This document shows positions 1 to 5,270 of a stretch of DNA of 5,270 nt, piece by piece. Numbering within the stretch: position 1 is the first letter of the stretch; each line of letters opens with the position of its first letter. The DNA is from Tardiphaga sp. Lineage in GTDB: Bacteria > Pseudomonadota > Alphaproteobacteria > Rhizobiales > Xanthobacteraceae. The stretch covers positions 1 to 5,270 of the forward strand of contig JACMOT010000254.1 in assembly GCA_014377915.1 (NCBI GenBank), given 5' to 3'. The notes beneath the pieces are model-generated. The model did not search any database. It worked only from the letters and a program-made list of their open reading frames with translations, and was not told the origin of the DNA. The position numbers and the translations under genes are program-made.

Positions 1-295
1 ACTGACCTGCGGGCCGGTATCGCTCGACACCCGCACCGGCCGCGTCAGCGTCTCCGGCAATCCGATCAAGATGACATCCCACGAATATCGCCTGCTGGCC
101 TATCTGATGCACCATACCGGCCGGGTGATCTCGCGCACCGAGCTGGTCGAGCATCTCTACGACCAGGATTTCGATCGCGACAGCAACACCATCGAGGAGT
201 TCGTCGGCCGCATCCGCAAGAAGCTCGACGTCGGCATCATCCAGACCGTCCCCGGCCTCGGCTATCTGCTGACGCCGCCGGTGGCGGGCGCCTGA
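1..295 (+). CDS. Response regulator, OmpR/PhoB class, C-terminal DNA-binding domain (5' end off window)
   Basis: This is the effector end of a two-component transcription regulator; the phospho-acceptor receiver domain lies upstream of the window. The frame is open from base 2, so the ATG at 71 is an internal methionine (within NPIKMTSHEYRLL), not a start. The visible part is a winged helix: strands around VSLDTRTGRVSVSGNPIKMT, the helix EYRLLAYLMHHTGRVISRTELVEHLY, the recognition helix around SNTIEEFVGRIRKKL, and the wing hairpin IIQTVPGLGYLL. The DRDSNTIE stretch is typical of PhoP/FeuP-like regulators of alphaproteobacteria. The wing normally reads TVRGxGY; here the arginine is a proline (codon 251-253). 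The gene ends at TGA 293-295, 191 bp before the kinase gene on the same strand, which is its likely partner. Family assignment is firm; the exact orthologue (PhoP or FeuP) is not settled, so no symbol is given. Confidence 0.93.
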   Translation, partial: LTCGPVSLDTRTGRVSVSGNPIKMTSHEYRLLAYLMHHTGRVISRTELVEHLYDQDFDRDSNTIEEFVGRIRKKLDVGIIQTVPGLGYLLTPPVAGA

Positions 296-364
296 GCGAT
301 GGCGCTGGAATCCGTTCAGCGCGGAGCCGTTTCCCGGACGCGTCGCGGCATCCTTATGCCGCTG

Positions 365-418
365 CGCAGATCCGGGATCCCGGTTTCTTCCTCCCGAAAC
401 CGGGGCCCCGGATCCGCG
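365..418. repeat. Nested palindromic element between regulator and kinase genes
   Basis: Two 23-bp arms (365-387 and 396-418) flank an 8-base spacer, TTCCTCCC. Twenty of 23 positions pair; the exceptions are 368/415, 377/406 and 378/405, the last being a G-U pair in RNA. Each arm also contains its own perfect 12-bp palindrome: CCGGGATCCCGG at 372-383 and CCGGGGCCCCGG at 400-411. In RNA this forms a long, very GC-rich hairpin; there is no following T-run, so it is not a classical intrinsic terminator. It resembles dispersed REP-like intergenic palindromes found in many copies in Bradyrhizobium-type genomes, but copy number cannot be judged from one window. Lying inside a presumed operon, it could attenuate read-through into the kinase gene or affect mRNA stability; that is inference. 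Confidence 0.8.
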
Positions 419-486
419 GCGCACCATGCCGCCAAAAAGCGGTCTGGTGCACCGCGTCCGGGGAACGATCTCCCAGCGTTGCACTG

Positions 487-1878
487 ATGCGCGCGAGTTC
501 GCTGGCGACGCGGCTGTTTGTGTCGGCGACCGGCTGGGTGGTGATCATCCTCGTCATCACCGGCATCATCCTGTCCTCGGTGTACCGCGGCGCCACCGAG
601 CGCGCCTTCGACCGCAGGCTCAACCTCTATCTGCGCACGCTGGTGGCCGAGGTGGCGACGCCGCCGGACTCGCCGGACCACGAGACCCCGTCGCTGGGCG
701 AGCCACTGTTCGAGCTGCCGCTGTCCGGCTGGTACTGGGAAATCGCGCCGGTCGACAATGACAAGGCCGAGATCCGCGCGTCGCGCTCGCTGTGGGACAA
801 GAGGCTGCCGAGGCTTGAGGACCGGGGCGTCGAGCTGACACTGTCCGGAATTCGCCAGGGTTATGTCGACGGCCCCGAGGAGCAGCGTCTGCGCATGGTC
901 GAGCGTCCGGTCGATCTCGGCGCCGACGGCAAATTTCGCGTCAGCGTCGCCGGCGACGCCAGTGAGATTTTTGAGGAAACCCGTACCTTCGACTATTATC
1001 TGGGCGGCACCTTCGCGGCGCTGTCGATCGTGCTGGTGCTGACCACCATCTTCCAGGTCCGGTTTGGTCTGGCGCCCTTGAAGCGCATCTCCGATTCCAT
1101 CGCCGACATCCGCTCCGGCCGCGCCGAACGGCTGGAGGGCGAATTCCCGGTCGAGATCGCCCCGTTGGCGCGCGAGACCAATGCGCTGATCGATGCCAAC
1201 CGCGCCATCGTCGAGCGCGCCCGTACCCATGTCGGCAATCTCGCCCATGCCATCAAGACGCCGCTGTCGGTGCTGGTCAATGAAGCCGTAATTCTTCAAC
1301 AAAATGGCCGCGCCGGCGACCCGTTCGCCGCCAAGGTGCTGGAGCAGACCGAGGTGATGCGCGACCAGGTGGCGCATCATCTGGAGCGGGCGCGGATCGC
1401 GGCGCGGTTGACGGTGGTCGGCACCGTCACCGAGGTGGCGCCGGCGCTCGAGGCGCTGTGCCGGACCATGGAGAAGATCCATCGCGACCGCGACGTCGCC
1501 ATCGACCTAGAGGCCGATGCCTCGGCCAGATTCCGCGGCGAGAAGCAGGATTTCGAGGAAATGGCCGGCAACCTCGTCGACAATGCCTGCAAATGGGCCG
1601 ATGGCCGCGTCTTCATCGAGGTGCTGGTCGAGCGGCAGGGCGCGGCTGATCCGGCACCGATGCTGCGCATCATCGTCGATGATGACGGCCGCGGGCTGTC
1701 GGTCACCGAGCGCGGCCAGGTGTCGCGCCGCGGCCAGCGGCTCGACGAGACCAAGCCGGGTTCCGGGCTCGGGCTATCGATCGTCACCGATCTGGCGGCG
1801 CTGTATGGCGGCAGCCTGACGCTCGGCGCCGCGCCGATCGGCGGGCTACGGGCGGAGCTGGTACTGCCGGGGGTGTGA
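487..1878 (+). CDS. Membrane sensor histidine kinase, PhoQ/FeuQ-like
   Basis: This inner-membrane sensor kinase of 463 residues probably phosphorylates the regulator encoded just upstream. Order of parts: membrane segment 1 (about 14-33); periplasmic sensor region (about 34-170); membrane segment 2 (about 171-193); HAMP-type linker (about 194-246, RFGLAPLKRISDSIADIRSG); dimerisation/phosphoacceptor H box NLAHAIKTPLSVL with His254; ATP-binding domain with N box NLVDNACKWA (Asn362, Asn366), G1 box DDDGRGL (398-404) and G2 box GSGLGLSIV (425-433). The HxxKTP form of the H box is that of the PhoQ subfamily, and the length is usual. All residues needed for autophosphorylation are present. The ATG at 487 puts the first membrane segment 13 residues in, as expected; there is no good Shine-Dalgarno sequence near it (GGGGAA at 460-465 is too far). 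Separation by 191 bp from the regulator is wider than usual for such pairs. The ligand is unknown. Confidence 0.93.
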   Translation: MRASSLATRLFVSATGWVVIILVITGIILSSVYRGATERAFDRRLNLYLRTLVAEVATPPDSPDHETPSLGEPLFELPLSGWYWEIAPVDNDKAEIRASRSLWDKRLPRLEDRGVELTLSGIRQGYVDGPEEQRLRMVERPVDLGADGKFRVSVAGDASEIFEETRTFDYYLGGTFAALSIVLVLTTIFQVRFGLAPLKRISDSIADIRSGRAERLEGEFPVEIAPLARETNALIDANRAIVERARTHVGNLAHAIKTPLSVLVNEAVILQQNGRAGDPFAAKVLEQTEVMRDQVAHHLERARIAARLTVVGTVTEVAPALEALCRTMEKIHRDRDVAIDLEADASARFRGEKQDFEEMAGNLVDNACKWADGRVFIEVLVERQGAADPAPMLRIIVDDDGRGLSVTERGQVSRRGQRLDETKPGSGLGLSIVTDLAALYGGSLTLGAAPIGGLRAELVLPGV

Positions 1879-1907
1879 GGCGCTGCCCGGGCTGTGCACC
1901 AATCCCG

Positions 1908-1937
1908 TTTTACAGAGCCGTAAAAGCGCTACAGTAT
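1908..1937 (+). promoter_or_regulatory. Candidate hicAB promoter with overlapping dyad operator
   Basis: A perfect 6-bp dyad, TTTTAC (1908-1913) and GTAAAA (1920-1925) with a 6-base spacer, lies 30 bp after the kinase stop. It overlaps a -35-like TTTACA (1909-1914, 5 of 6 to TTGACA). A weak -10-like CAGTAT (1932-1937) follows at 17-bp spacing; TACAGT (1930-1935) is an alternative at 15 bp. Transcription would start near 1944, about 50 bases before the preferred hicA start. An operator over the -35 box fits autoregulation, which is common for toxin-antitoxin modules. The sequence is directly visible; promoter and operator function are inferred. Confidence 0.45.
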
Positions 1938-1996
1938 GGTTGTTGGCGACAGGGGCCTTCGATAGTCCTCGTGGTGGTGTTGCGGTCATTGAATCA

Positions 1997-2266
1997 ATGG
2001 CAACGCGGGCGAAGCTGATTGCATCAGTCTTGAGCAACGCGAAGAATGTTCGCTACGCTGATGCATGCAAGATTGCAGAATGGCTCGGCTTTGTCGCCAA
2101 AGGTCAAAAAGGGGACCATAATGCGTTTGCCCGGCCAGGCGAGGTCGAACTCCTGAATTTTCAAGATCGGGGTGGTATGATCAAGCCGTACCAGGCCAGG
2201 CAATTGCAGAAGATGATCGAGAAGTACTGGTTTTCTGGCGGTAGCGATGTGGAGAGCGATGGATGA
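1997..2266 (+). CDS. hicA: HicA-type toxin (putative mRNA interferase)
   Basis: This 89-residue protein has the HicA pattern: a helix (KNVRYADACKIAEWLG, 16-31), a beta-strand with glycines leading to the active-site histidine (GFVAKGQKGDHNAF, His41; families usually have GSH), a second strand (GEVELLNFQ, 48-56), then a basic C-terminal helix (IKPYQARQLQKMIEKY, 62-77). HicA toxins are small double-stranded-RNA-binding-fold ribonucleases that cleave mRNA and stop translation until neutralised by HicB. It has an N-terminal helix of about 15 residues beyond the minimal HicA. The ATG at 1997 is preferred: an in-frame TTG at 1940 would add 19 residues of unlikely sequence and precede the inferred transcription start. 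No clear ribosome site is visible. Its stop overlaps the hicB start by 4 bp, which supports the pairing. GC is about 53% by hand count (1981-2262), against roughly 68% in a sample of the kinase gene, suggesting acquisition by transfer. Confidence 0.75.
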   Translation: MATRAKLIASVLSNAKNVRYADACKIAEWLGFVAKGQKGDHNAFARPGEVELLNFQDRGGMIKPYQARQLQKMIEKYWFSGGSDVESDG

Positions 2267-2508
2267 CGGATGCCCAGCGATATCCGGCGCATGTCTTCTA
2301 CAGCGAGGAAGATCAGGGCTTTATCGCGCTCGCCCCGGATCTGCCGGGCTGCTCGGCGTTTGGCGATACGCAAGAGCAGGCCGTTGCGGAATTGCGGGAT
2401 GCGATCGACGCCTGGCAAATCGCCGCAAGGGCTGCCGGAAATCCGGTTCCTGAACCCACCACGCCTGTTTCGGTCGCGCGCAAGGTGGAAACCAATCCGA
2501 TATCCTGA
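2263..2508 (+). CDS. hicB: HicB-type antitoxin, short form
   Basis: This 81-residue protein is the cognate antitoxin, which binds and masks HicA. The signature is clear: YPAHVFYSEEDQGFIALAPDLPGCSAFGDTQEQAVAELRDAIDAWQ, the partial RNase-H-like HicB fold with the PDLPGC motif at residues 26-31 and the helix following GDT (residues 34-36). It starts at ATG 2263 inside the hicA stop (ATGA overlap), with a good ribosome site GGAGAG at 2251-2256, six bases upstream, so the two genes are translationally coupled. After about residue 55 there is only a short, proline-containing tail (VPEPTTPVSVARKVETNPIS). The ribbon-helix-helix or helix-turn-helix domain of longer HicB proteins is missing. It ends at TGA 2506-2508, with no in-frame or frameshifted DNA-binding domain visible after it. 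Short HicB forms are known, so this need not be a truncation. Confidence 0.88.
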   Translation: MTDAQRYPAHVFYSEEDQGFIALAPDLPGCSAFGDTQEQAVAELRDAIDAWQIAARAAGNPVPEPTTPVSVARKVETNPIS

Positions 2509-2579
2509 CCGCCCCGTTCCCGCCCAATTTATCCCGTTCCTGAGCAGCAGAACCGGAGGATATCCGGCGGCCGAGGGTT

Positions 2580-2584
2580 GAGAG
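2580..2584 (+). promoter_or_regulatory. Ribosome binding site of the lipoprotein gene
   Basis: GAGAG lies six bases before the ATG at 2591 and supports that start. The next in-frame feature is the hydrophobic signal peptide, which begins directly at this methionine. Confidence 0.6.
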
Positions 2585-2590
2585 ACCGAC

Positions 2591-3058
2591 ATGTTCAAGT
2601 TCCACACGATTCTGGCGGTCGCGGCGACCGTTGCGCTGGCCGGCTGCGATGTCACCGGCTCCGAGAGCGGGCCGGGCGGCGGAACCTTTACGCGGGCCTA
2701 TACCAGCACCCGGTCGGCGATCGGCCTGCCCGGCGGCGATGCCGCCTCCGCGGTGACGAATGCCGCGTTCGGCGGCCTGATCGGGGCCAAGCTCGGCGCA
2801 TCGCTCGACGACGAGGACCGTCGGCTGGCCTATGACGCGCAGATCGCGGCGCTCGACCGCGGCGCCCCGGGGGCCCCCGTGCCATGGCGCAACCCGGCCT
2901 CGGGCCGCTACGGCAATATCGTGGCCGGCCCCAATTATACCCTGAAGGGCGAGGAATGCCGTGGCTTCTCCCACACCATCACGGTGGCCGGCGACCTCAA
3001 GACCGCCCGTGGCACCGCCTGCCGCAGTCCGGAAGGCAGCTGGGCCGCCGCCGGCTGA
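2591..3058 (+). CDS. Outer-membrane-type lipoprotein, 17-kDa surface antigen-like, glycine zipper
   Basis: This 155-residue exported lipoprotein has a signal peptide MFKFHTILAVAATVALAGC with lipobox LAGC, so lipidation is predicted at Cys19. A small-residue/glycine-rich helix follows (about 51-71, AASAVTNAAFGGLIGAKLGAS), a glycine-zipper segment like that of Rickettsia 17-kDa antigen relatives. The C-terminal domain has the family pattern of that surface-antigen group: APVPWRNPASGRYGNIVAG (95-113), then EECRGFSHTI (121-130) and GTACRSPEGSW (141-151). The two cysteines, 123 and 144, could form a disulfide in the periplasm. Residue +2 after the lipid cysteine is Asp, which in Escherichia coli retains lipoproteins in the inner membrane; whether this rule holds here is uncertain. 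Function is unknown beyond a structural or envelope role. It follows hicB by 82 bp and probably has its own promoter. Confidence 0.82.
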   Translation: MFKFHTILAVAATVALAGCDVTGSESGPGGGTFTRAYTSTRSAIGLPGGDAASAVTNAAFGGLIGAKLGASLDDEDRRLAYDAQIAALDRGAPGAPVPWRNPASGRYGNIVAGPNYTLKGEECRGFSHTITVAGDLKTARGTACRSPEGSWAAAG

Positions 3059-3102
3059 GATCGTCCTCAACGGCTTCTTAACGTGCCGGCTGCTATGAAA
3101 TA

Positions 3103-3131
3103 CGGCGGTCGTTTCCGGCTCTGACCCGCCG
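3103..3131 (+). other. Weak stem-loop before the 460-residue protein gene
   Basis: CGGCGG (3103-3108) can pair with CCGCCG (3126-3131) across a 17-base loop. It has no T-run and so is not a terminator. It lies between the lipoprotein stop and the start at 3152, where it could shape the 5' leader. A short stem of this kind is expected by chance in GC-rich DNA, so this is a low-confidence entry. Confidence 0.2.
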
Positions 3132-3151
3132 GGAGCGCGGACTTTGGATAT

Positions 3152-4534
3152 ATGAGCAAGACATCGATCGATCGCCTCCGGGAATATCTGGCGCAGCTGC
3201 CGGCGCAGTCGCAGGCGTTGCTGATGCGCGAGTATGAGCGTGCGATTGCCAAAGGCGACGACGTCAAGGTCGCCAATTTCGTGCTGGACCAGCTGCGCGG
3301 CGTGGTGCGGGGCTCACCGGATGCGGTGCGGCCGCGGCTCGAGGATCCTACCCGGCTGGTATTTCGGTCGCTCGAGCCGTTTCTGGTCGAAGGCGTCGGC
3401 GCGGCCCGGCCCGGCCAGATCCGGCGCGCCTCGCTGCTGCCGGTGTGGCAGTGGCTGGAGCGCGATGCGCCGGACGCCGTCCGCGATTTCGAAGCCGCGA
3501 TATCCGTGTCGCCCGAGCCCAACAGCGCCGAAGTCGAGCGCGCGGTGCGCCGGTTCCAGCAGGCCGCCGCCGAGCTGATCACCAAGGCGATGGCGCCGGG
3601 CGGGCGCGGCACCGCCCGTATCGGTCCGCCACATGCGGTCGAGGACCTGCCGGCGATCGGTGCCGTGCTGAAGGCGCGCGAGGCGCTGGAGGCCTTTGCT
3701 GGCAAGCTGCCGGGGATGATGCGGAATTTTGGCGAATCGCAGCTCGCCGCTGTCAGTTCCACGCTTAATGGCCCCGCGCTGGTGACGCCGCAGGTGCTGC
3801 CGTTCGCGTTGTCGCTGCTGATGCAGCGGCTGGCGGCGCCGTGGCAGGTGATTCGTCTGGCGGTCAAAATCGCCGCCTCCGACGACGAGATCCGCGTCGC
3901 CGCCACCCCCTATGGCGTGGCCGTGACCATCGCGCTGGCCGATCTCACCCGTGTCGCCGCCCATTTGCGGACCGATATCAAGCGCGGCAAGTTCGATGCC
4001 GTCCCCGAACATCTCCGGATCGCCCATGACGGGGTGCGCGGGCTGCGCACCGAACTCGACATGCGCAACGACTCCAACTGGGGCCGTCAGATGGCCGCGA
4101 TCCGGGTCGAGGTTTCCAGCACGCTGCAGTCGGAAATCGAGAGCGTGCCGGGTCGCGTCCGCCGGCTGCTGCGGCAGCGGGCCGACAAGGACATCGCACC
4201 GACCGCGCAGATCGACCCGGTCGACGTCGACGAGACCGTGGCGCTGATCGATTTCGTCGCGGTGTGCCGCACCTATGCCAGCGAGTTGGCGATCAATGAA
4301 GTGACGCTGCGGACCTATTCCGACCTGCAGCAATATGTCGAAAAATCCACGGAATCGCTGGTGCAGTCGCTGCGTTCCGGCGATGCCCGGATCCGCGGCT
4401 ATCGGCAGATGCAGGTCAAGGCGGCGATCCGCTTCTGCCAGGCGCTGTTCGGCCAGGACTACGCCGCGCTGATGAGCCGCGCCGCCGACAACGCGATGGT
4501 CGTGGTGGAACGCCAGCCGAAAAAGGCGGGGTAA
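3152..4534 (+). CDS. Conserved-looking helical protein of unknown function, 460 residues
   Basis: I do not recognise this family. The protein has no signal peptide and no membrane segment, so it is probably cytoplasmic. It is almost entirely amphipathic helix with regularly spaced Arg/Glu/Asp and Leu/Ala. Visible blocks: an N-terminal helical part (1-55, SIDRLREYLAQLPAQSQALLMREYERA); a segment with Pro and Trp (65-110, EPFLVEG ... LLPVWQWLERDAPDAVRDFE); a Gly/Arg linker (149-160); a long helical middle (162-345); a possible coiled region around 310-345 (MAAIRVEVSSTLQSEIESVPGRVRRLLRQR); and a C-terminal part (355-455) ending in a basic tail, RQPKKAG. The frame is continuous with genome-typical GC-rich codons and a TAA stop. 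The start ATG 3152 has only a weak, close TTTGGA (3143-3148) upstream; GGGAG (3131-3135) is too far. It is probably transcribed alone: the neighbour on its right converges with an 18-bp gap. Confidence 0.85.
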   Translation: MSKTSIDRLREYLAQLPAQSQALLMREYERAIAKGDDVKVANFVLDQLRGVVRGSPDAVRPRLEDPTRLVFRSLEPFLVEGVGAARPGQIRRASLLPVWQWLERDAPDAVRDFEAAISVSPEPNSAEVERAVRRFQQAAAELITKAMAPGGRGTARIGPPHAVEDLPAIGAVLKAREALEAFAGKLPGMMRNFGESQLAAVSSTLNGPALVTPQVLPFALSLLMQRLAAPWQVIRLAVKIAASDDEIRVAATPYGVAVTIALADLTRVAAHLRTDIKRGKFDAVPEHLRIAHDGVRGLRTELDMRNDSNWGRQMAAIRVEVSSTLQSEIESVPGRVRRLLRQRADKDIAPTAQIDPVDVDETVALIDFVAVCRTYASELAINEVTLRTYSDLQQYVEKSTESLVQSLRSGDARIRGYRQMQVKAAIRFCQALFGQDYAALMSRAADNAMVVVERQPKKAG

Positions 4535-4552
4535 GCCTGTTGCCGGCAGCCA

Positions 4553-5026
4553 TCATGGCGCAACCGTGACGTCGCTCGGCGGCGCCCAGCCATGCATGTG
4601 CATCCACTCCTGGAGAACACGGGGCCAACGGTCGGATGTGAGATCCTGACGGCGCATTCCAAAGCCGTGACCTCCACGCTCGAACAGATGGAATTCGACG
4701 GGACTTCCCGCGGCCTTCCAGGACTCGACCAGACCGTAACCCTGACCGCCGAACAGCGGATCGTCGGAAGCCAGGACAAGGAACATCGGCGGGGCATCGA
4801 CCGGCACGTTCACAGGTAGCATCGCAGGATAGACCGCTATAACGAAATCCGGCCGGGCGTCAGGCGGACTCTCGATGGTCACCGCGACCGCCGTCATGGC
4901 TCCGGCCGAGAAGCCGATGAAACCGACCCGGGCGGGGTCGATCTGCCATTCCGACGCGCGCGCCCGAACCAGGCGAACCGCCGCCTGGCCATCGGCGACA
5001 GCCTCTGGCGGCACGGCCAGATCGGC
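4553..5026 (-). pseudogene. Alpha/beta hydrolase (dienelactone hydrolase/acetyl-esterase-like), N-terminal half missing
   Basis: The frame encodes the catalytic C-terminal part of an alpha/beta hydrolase of the esterase or BD-FAE type. The nucleophile elbow is GFSAG (Ser codon 4909-4907) inside DPARVGFIGFSAGAM. The acid is in LASDDPLFG (Asp codons 4765-4760), and the catalytic His is in ERGGHGFGM (codon 4669-4667). Flanking pieces also fit: VADGQAAVRLVRARASEW before the elbow, VIAVYPAM and DAPPMFLVLASDDP after it, and GLVESWKAAGSPVEFHLF. The full triad is present, but the N-terminal strands and the HGGG-like oxyanion-hole region are absent; their place is taken by transposase-like sequence in the same frame. 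There is no plausible start codon with a ribosome site (TTG 5164 lies inside the transposase-like part). A truncated hydrolase without its oxyanion loop is unlikely to work, hence pseudogene. The junction near 5010-5030 is estimated from sequence style. Confidence 0.7.
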
Positions 5027-5270
5027 AGCCGTGATCTCGCCCGCCCGCTCCTGAAAATACCGGACCGCACCAAGCAGATGCGGCTGAGAGGTCACCGGAT
5101 CGAAGGCCAGCATCTGCACAATGGCCGATACCCGGATTTGGAGCCGGACTGAGGCTTTTTCCAACGCCAGATAGTAGTCACTTCGCTCCTGAACCGGCAG
5201 ATTGACCGTCTGTAGCTCACTGACACGGAGTTTGTCGGCCTGTAGCTCATCAGCCGTGATCCGTCTTCTG
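5027..5270 (-). mobile_element. Tn3-family-like transposase (TnpA) internal fragment
   Basis: The minus-strand frame is open from the right edge and continues in frame into the hydrolase. Its translation, RRRITADELQADKLRVSELQ then SDYYLALEKASVRLQIRV and SAIVQMLAFDPVTSQPHLLG then AVRYFQERAGEIT, resembles an internal part of Tn3-family TnpA proteins: a helix with VRLQxRVS, an aspartate-containing loop, then (L)LxAVxYFxExxGxIT before the APxxFL stretch. It does not look like any part of an alpha/beta hydrolase. Only about 80 residues are in view; the DDE catalytic domain that should follow downstream is absent, replaced by hydrolase. No Tn3 terminal inverted repeat is visible at the junction, so this is a decayed or recombined remnant. 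Recognition is by memory of family pattern, not alignment; another helical protein remains possible. Confidence 0.5.

Noticed and set aside
462..480. GGAAC ... CGTT resembling an EcfG stress-sigma promoter
   Set aside because: The spacing is 10 bp instead of the usual 16-18, and CGTT lies only 6 bases from the kinase start.
299..487. Small plus-strand frame between regulator and kinase genes
   Set aside because: It spans the palindromic element, is Arg/Ser/Pro-rich and has no ribosome site; most likely non-coding.
316..1482. Long minus-strand open frame of 388 residues opposite the kinase gene
   Set aside because: It is rich in Arg, His, Gln, Asp and Gly with no domain, and lies opposite a kinase with all catalytic boxes; it is a typical shadow frame in high-GC DNA.
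1940..1996. TTG at 1940 as the hicA start
   Set aside because: It would add a non-family N-terminus and begin just before the inferred transcription start; ATG 1997 begins a clean helix.
3095..3124. Nine-codon upstream frame (MKYGGRFRL) before the 460-residue gene
   Set aside because: It ends 27 bases before the start, and I see no ribosome site or pattern suggesting a leader peptide; frames this short occur by chance.
3067..3906. Minus-strand open frame of 279 residues overlapping the start of the 460-residue gene
   Set aside because: Ser/Arg/Ala/Thr-rich, as expected of a shadow frame; no domain or ribosome site.
3314..4333. Minus-strand open frame of 339 residues opposite the 460-residue gene
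   Set aside because: Low-complexity Arg/His/Gln/Gly composition and no start signal. The plus-strand frame has balanced composition, amphipathic helices and a full-length frame, so the minus frame is a shadow.
4528..4534. GGGGTAAG-like stretch resembling a Tn3 end
   Set aside because: It lies in the codons that end the 460-residue gene, has no longer match to a 38-bp Tn3 terminal repeat, and is far from the transposase-hydrolase junction.
4535..4552. Terminator between the convergent genes
   Set aside because: Only an 8-bp TGCCGGCA palindrome is present, with no usable stem-loop and no T-run.

Overview
The window reads as chromosomal DNA of a high-GC alphaproteobacterium. GC-rich codon use, an alphaproteobacterial PhoP/PhoQ-type (FeuP/FeuQ-like) two-component pair and a 17-kDa-antigen-type lipoprotein point to the Bradyrhizobium/Rhodopseudomonas group. 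This assignment is inferred from style and protein family; no marker gene is present.

Layout, left to right. (1) Positions 1-295 hold the DNA-binding end of an OmpR/PhoB-class response regulator whose receiver domain lies off the left edge. (2) A 191-bp gap carries a strong nested palindrome at 365-418. (3) Positions 487-1878 encode the partner membrane histidine kinase, with intact H, N, G1 and G2 boxes. (4) Positions 1908-2508 hold a compact hicA-hicB toxin-antitoxin module with a 4-bp overlap, preceded by a dyad that overlaps a plausible promoter; the toxin gene is clearly poorer in GC than its surroundings. (5) Positions 2591-3058 encode a small lipoprotein with a glycine-rich zipper segment. 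(6) Positions 3152-4534 encode a 460-residue, mostly helical, soluble protein that I do not recognise. (7) Converging from the right on the minus strand is an open frame running from the window edge to 4553. It appears chimeric: its downstream part is the catalytic part of an alpha/beta hydrolase, and its upstream part resembles an internal piece of a Tn3-family transposase.

Functionally, the regulator and kinase form one signalling unit that senses an envelope signal and controls transcription. The hicAB pair is a self-contained, probably acquired toxin-antitoxin cassette. The lipoprotein and the 460-residue protein look like resident genes. The right end looks like a scar of transposon activity that removed the N-terminal half of a hydrolase. 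No tRNA, rRNA, CRISPR array, complete insertion sequence or convincing intrinsic terminator was seen, and no gene-free stretch exceeds 300 bases.
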